Shown piece by piece: positions 61,674 through 64,000 of a DNA stretch of 64,000 bases. The DNA lies in the NCBI RefSeq assembly GCF_022539315.1, contig NC_066313.1:11287764-11351763 (forward strand), written 5' to 3'. The translations under genes and the position numbers were made by a program. Under the pieces are notes generated by a model. The model saw only the letters and a list, made by a program, of their open reading frames with translations, searched no databases and was not told the DNA's origin. The stretch comes from Serinus canaria (lineage: Eukaryota; Chordata; Aves; Passeriformes; Fringillidae). Position 1 is the stretch's first letter; each line of letters begins with the position of its first letter.

Positions 61674-62690
61674 CACTCTCCGTAAAAGTGCTTTCTTTAG
61701 TTTCCTGTATTTCAGTTTGTTCCAATTTCCCCTTCTCTGGGGAGCTTAGTGACAGGGTGGGATTCTGGCTCCATCTTCTTTACATGCCCCATCAGTTATT
61801 TATAAACATTGGTAAGGTTCCCCTGAGCCTTCTCTGCTCCAGGTTGGAGAGTCCCAACTCTGTCTATACTCATTCTGACTCCCCCCAGTCACCTTCTTGA
61901 CTTTCATATGTTTCGAAATTATTTCCAGGATCGTTTACCTCATCATTTTCCCAGGAATCATGAGGAGGCTGATGAGTCTGTAGTGCTCTGGATGCTCCAT
62001 CTGGCTCATCTTGAAAAGAGGGGTGGCATTTGCTTTTCTCCAGTCCTCAGAAACTTCTCCCAGTGGCCACAGCTTTTCACAGAGGATTGGCAGGGCAAAT
62101 TTTACCTGTTGAGACTGAGGTGGGTACATGGACCTTGCCAGTTTATAATTCAGCCTTCTTAATATCCCCTGGCATGCCATTTCCTGCCCCATTCAGAGGC
62201 AGTTTCCTTGGTCCTCCTTTTGCTGATGAAGGACCTGGGGGAGTCCTTCTTCTTGCCATTCACGGTCCTTGCCAAGTTCCAGTCCAGGTGGGTTGTGACT
62301 TCACTAAACCCATCCTGGCAAGGTGAGACTATATTCCTCCCAGGTCACCTGACCTTGTTCCCCCCTTAATCTTTGCTTTTGCTATTTGGGTTTTATCAGC
62401 AGCTCCTTGTTCATCCATATAGACCACCTGGCTTGGCTTCCTCCTGCTCATGGAGATGGACCATTCTTGAGCTTGGAGCAGGTGGTCCTCGGAAATCAAC
62501 AACTTCTTCTTCTCCCCTCGTCCCTCTATATCCCATGGCACACTTTGAAGTCAACCCCAGTGCCTGGCCTGCTGAGGTCCAGGTTTGCAATAATACTTTT
62601 TTGTCATTCTCTCTCCTCACAGGATTCAAAACTGTGGCATCTCATTGTCGCTGCAGCAGACGTTGTCTCTGTGAGAAACCACCACCTTCT
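61674..62690 (-). mobile_element. CR1 LINE ORF2 remnant, minus strand, right of the LTR
   Basis: Continues the interrupted CR1: GATTCTGGCTCCATCTTCTT near 61761 and CCCTGAGCCTTCTCTGCTCC near 61822 belong to the 3' part of ORF2. Near 61900 it jumps to the start of the reverse transcriptase (the minus strand reads EDWRKANATPLFK near 62050 and EHYRLISL near 61980), then to the linker between endonuclease and RT (near 62350-62680). About 1 kb of central RT and smaller upstream pieces are missing and there are several frameshifts. Unlike most CR1 copies it reaches far toward the 5' side. It is inactive. An alternative is two separate CR1 insertions in the same orientation. Confidence 0.82.
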
Positions 62691-63700
62691 GGTCTATTAA
62701 GTAAGTAAGTAGGACACAAATCTGACCTATCTCTGTGACAGAATATGTTTACTTTTTTTGAAAGTTATTGTGATGGGGCCTTCGGTCTTTTAAAACCATT
62801 AGAATTAATCCTTTGGGGCCCACCTTATAATGTTTCTGGATTTTTATTTTTTTTATAAATTATTTCAGGGCAGGAGGTGAGGGTGAATGGGGAGGAAATA
62901 GTTTCAGAGGCGTCATAAGGGAGCCATAAGAAATCTGTTTGTGAAGGCCAAATCACAGACCAGGTCCTGGGTGGGCCAGCTCTCCACTCTCCACAGTCTT
63001 CAGAGGGAACAATTATTCTAGTTACAGGTAGTTCCCACCCCTTCTCTGCCTTAGTTCACAAAAGCCAGATTCCAAGGAGAGTGCAGGATTAGGAGAAGAC
63101 AAATAGGGAAACAGTGGCCTCTGCAGTCTTACCTTTTCCCAGACTGAGGCCAAATAAGATGAAGCAACTGAAAGGTCTATACAAAACTTTTGCTTCCATT
63201 TTTGAGAAGCTTAGAGACAGAACCATCTGAGGAATACCAGAACTATTTTAGATGAAAATTTTGTTATAGCAGAACTACTTTTCTTAAAAGATATAAAGAA
63301 AAGCTTTAGAAAGAAAGAAACTTTAAAGAGAACTTTAGGAAAGTTGCAATTTACTTGTATTTATGTGCTATTAAAATTCTTGGTATGGAGTACTACAATA
63401 ATTCATTTGTAGATGTAAGAATTTATGTGAAAAGTCTTCCTTGGTTTTGGTTTATGTAGCAGGCTATTTATAACACATTGACAAGTAATTTTCTACTTAG
63501 AGTAAAAGTTTTGTTTCAAATCAGAAAGATACTCTTGAGAACAGAAAGCAAAATTTTAAGCATATAAAAATGATGCAAAACTAACAGTATTGATGCAGGA
63601 AAAAAATGCTAGGGGATTTTTCAAAGAAATTTTGAAAAGAGATAGGTCCATTAATAACTTTTTCTGTTTTGTTTTTATAACACTCTTGCCAAAAATAACA
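62691..63700. other. Unique sequence, nothing recognised
   Basis: One kilobase between two CR1-type pieces. No exon, RNA gene or repeat family could be supported. The last 500 bp are strongly A-rich on the plus strand. Confidence 0.55.
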
Positions 63701-64000
63701 TCAGAAAGTGCTGGAAAAGCCTTGTAAAATCATTTAGCCCATTCTTCAAATCCCTGCCAGTACAGCATTATTCCTCAGAGTGCATTCTCCACTGTCTTGT
63801 CCAAGCTCAACTGCATATGACTCAAACAATGGGTTTCCACACCTCTCTTGGGATCTATTTCTACACTATAATAGATCACATTGTTAGGAACTTTTACTAA
63901 ATGCTCCTTCAGTCAGTTTTAATCCCTTAATTTAATCCATTTTACTGACGTGCTACTGGGTCACCACAACCAGCACATCTTTCTTGCTGGTTTTCTAATC
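63701..64000 (-). mobile_element. Ancient CR1-like LINE 3' region, minus strand, runs off the window
   Basis: The segment has the layout of an old sauropsid CR1 family in reverse complement: CCCTGCCAGTACAGCATTAT near 63752, CACTGTCTTGTCCAAGCTCA near 63791, GACTCAAACAATGGGTTTCC near 63819, ATAATAGATCACATTGTTAG near 63868, and an AATCCCTTAATTTAATCC stretch near 63922. It is more worn than the other CR1 pieces and of a different family, shared with turtles and crocodilians by my recollection. It continues beyond 64000, so its 5' extent is unknown. Confidence 0.62.

Noticed and set aside
61382..61900. 172-codon plus-strand frame, the second longest open stretch class in the window
   Set aside because: It begins in the inserted LTR and runs antisense through the CR1, so it is a composite of two transposons.

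Overview
The window looks like nuclear DNA from a bird, most likely a passerine. Every recognisable interspersed repeat fits: CR1 LINE pieces ending in the avian ATTCTRTG-type 3' tail, and two damaged LTRs of one ERVL-like type familiar from songbird genomes. The only gene-like sequence is a dead copy of the ITPRIPL1-like family, which is expanded in songbirds. Base composition is AT-rich, with no operons, tRNA, rRNA or CRISPR. Species and chromosome cannot be told from this sequence.

Layout. Positions 98-267 hold a decayed 34-bp minisatellite. Directly beside it, 319-910 on the minus strand is an ITPRIPL1-like pseudogene. It keeps both ends of the protein (leader, coiled coil, membrane segment and acidic linker; C-terminal tail) but has lost the whole Mab-21-like core between them. 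Its upstream flank (911-1250) is GC-rich and carries a short CAG run. An ERVL-like LTR remnant lies at 1750-2150. A (GGGAAA)n array occupies 8207-8381. CR1 pieces sit at 9294-9743 (+), 13556-14050 (-, two copies abutting), 32405-33807 (+, with a recognisable but broken reverse transcriptase) and 61205-62690 (-, a long ORF2 piece interrupted by a second, internally deleted LTR of the same type). An older CR1-like piece runs off the right edge at 63701-64000.

The rest, more than 55 kb, is unique AT-rich sequence. No protein-coding exon could be recognised in it. It could be a gene desert or the inside of a very large intron, and the sequence alone does not decide. Many reading frames of 60-170 codons exist, but none showed a known domain or convincing splice context.

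No functional gene set or new multi-gene system is visible. The best leads are mutational. Three perfect hairpins with 15-18 bp arms and 3-6 nt loops occur at 2860-2893, 32666-32704 and 38364-38399. The one at 32666 lies inside a CR1 copy, where comparison with the remembered CR1 consensus suggests a template-switch event that perfected a quasi-palindrome and shifted the reading frame. The other clear lead is the clean loss of the core domain from the ITPRIPL1-like copy.
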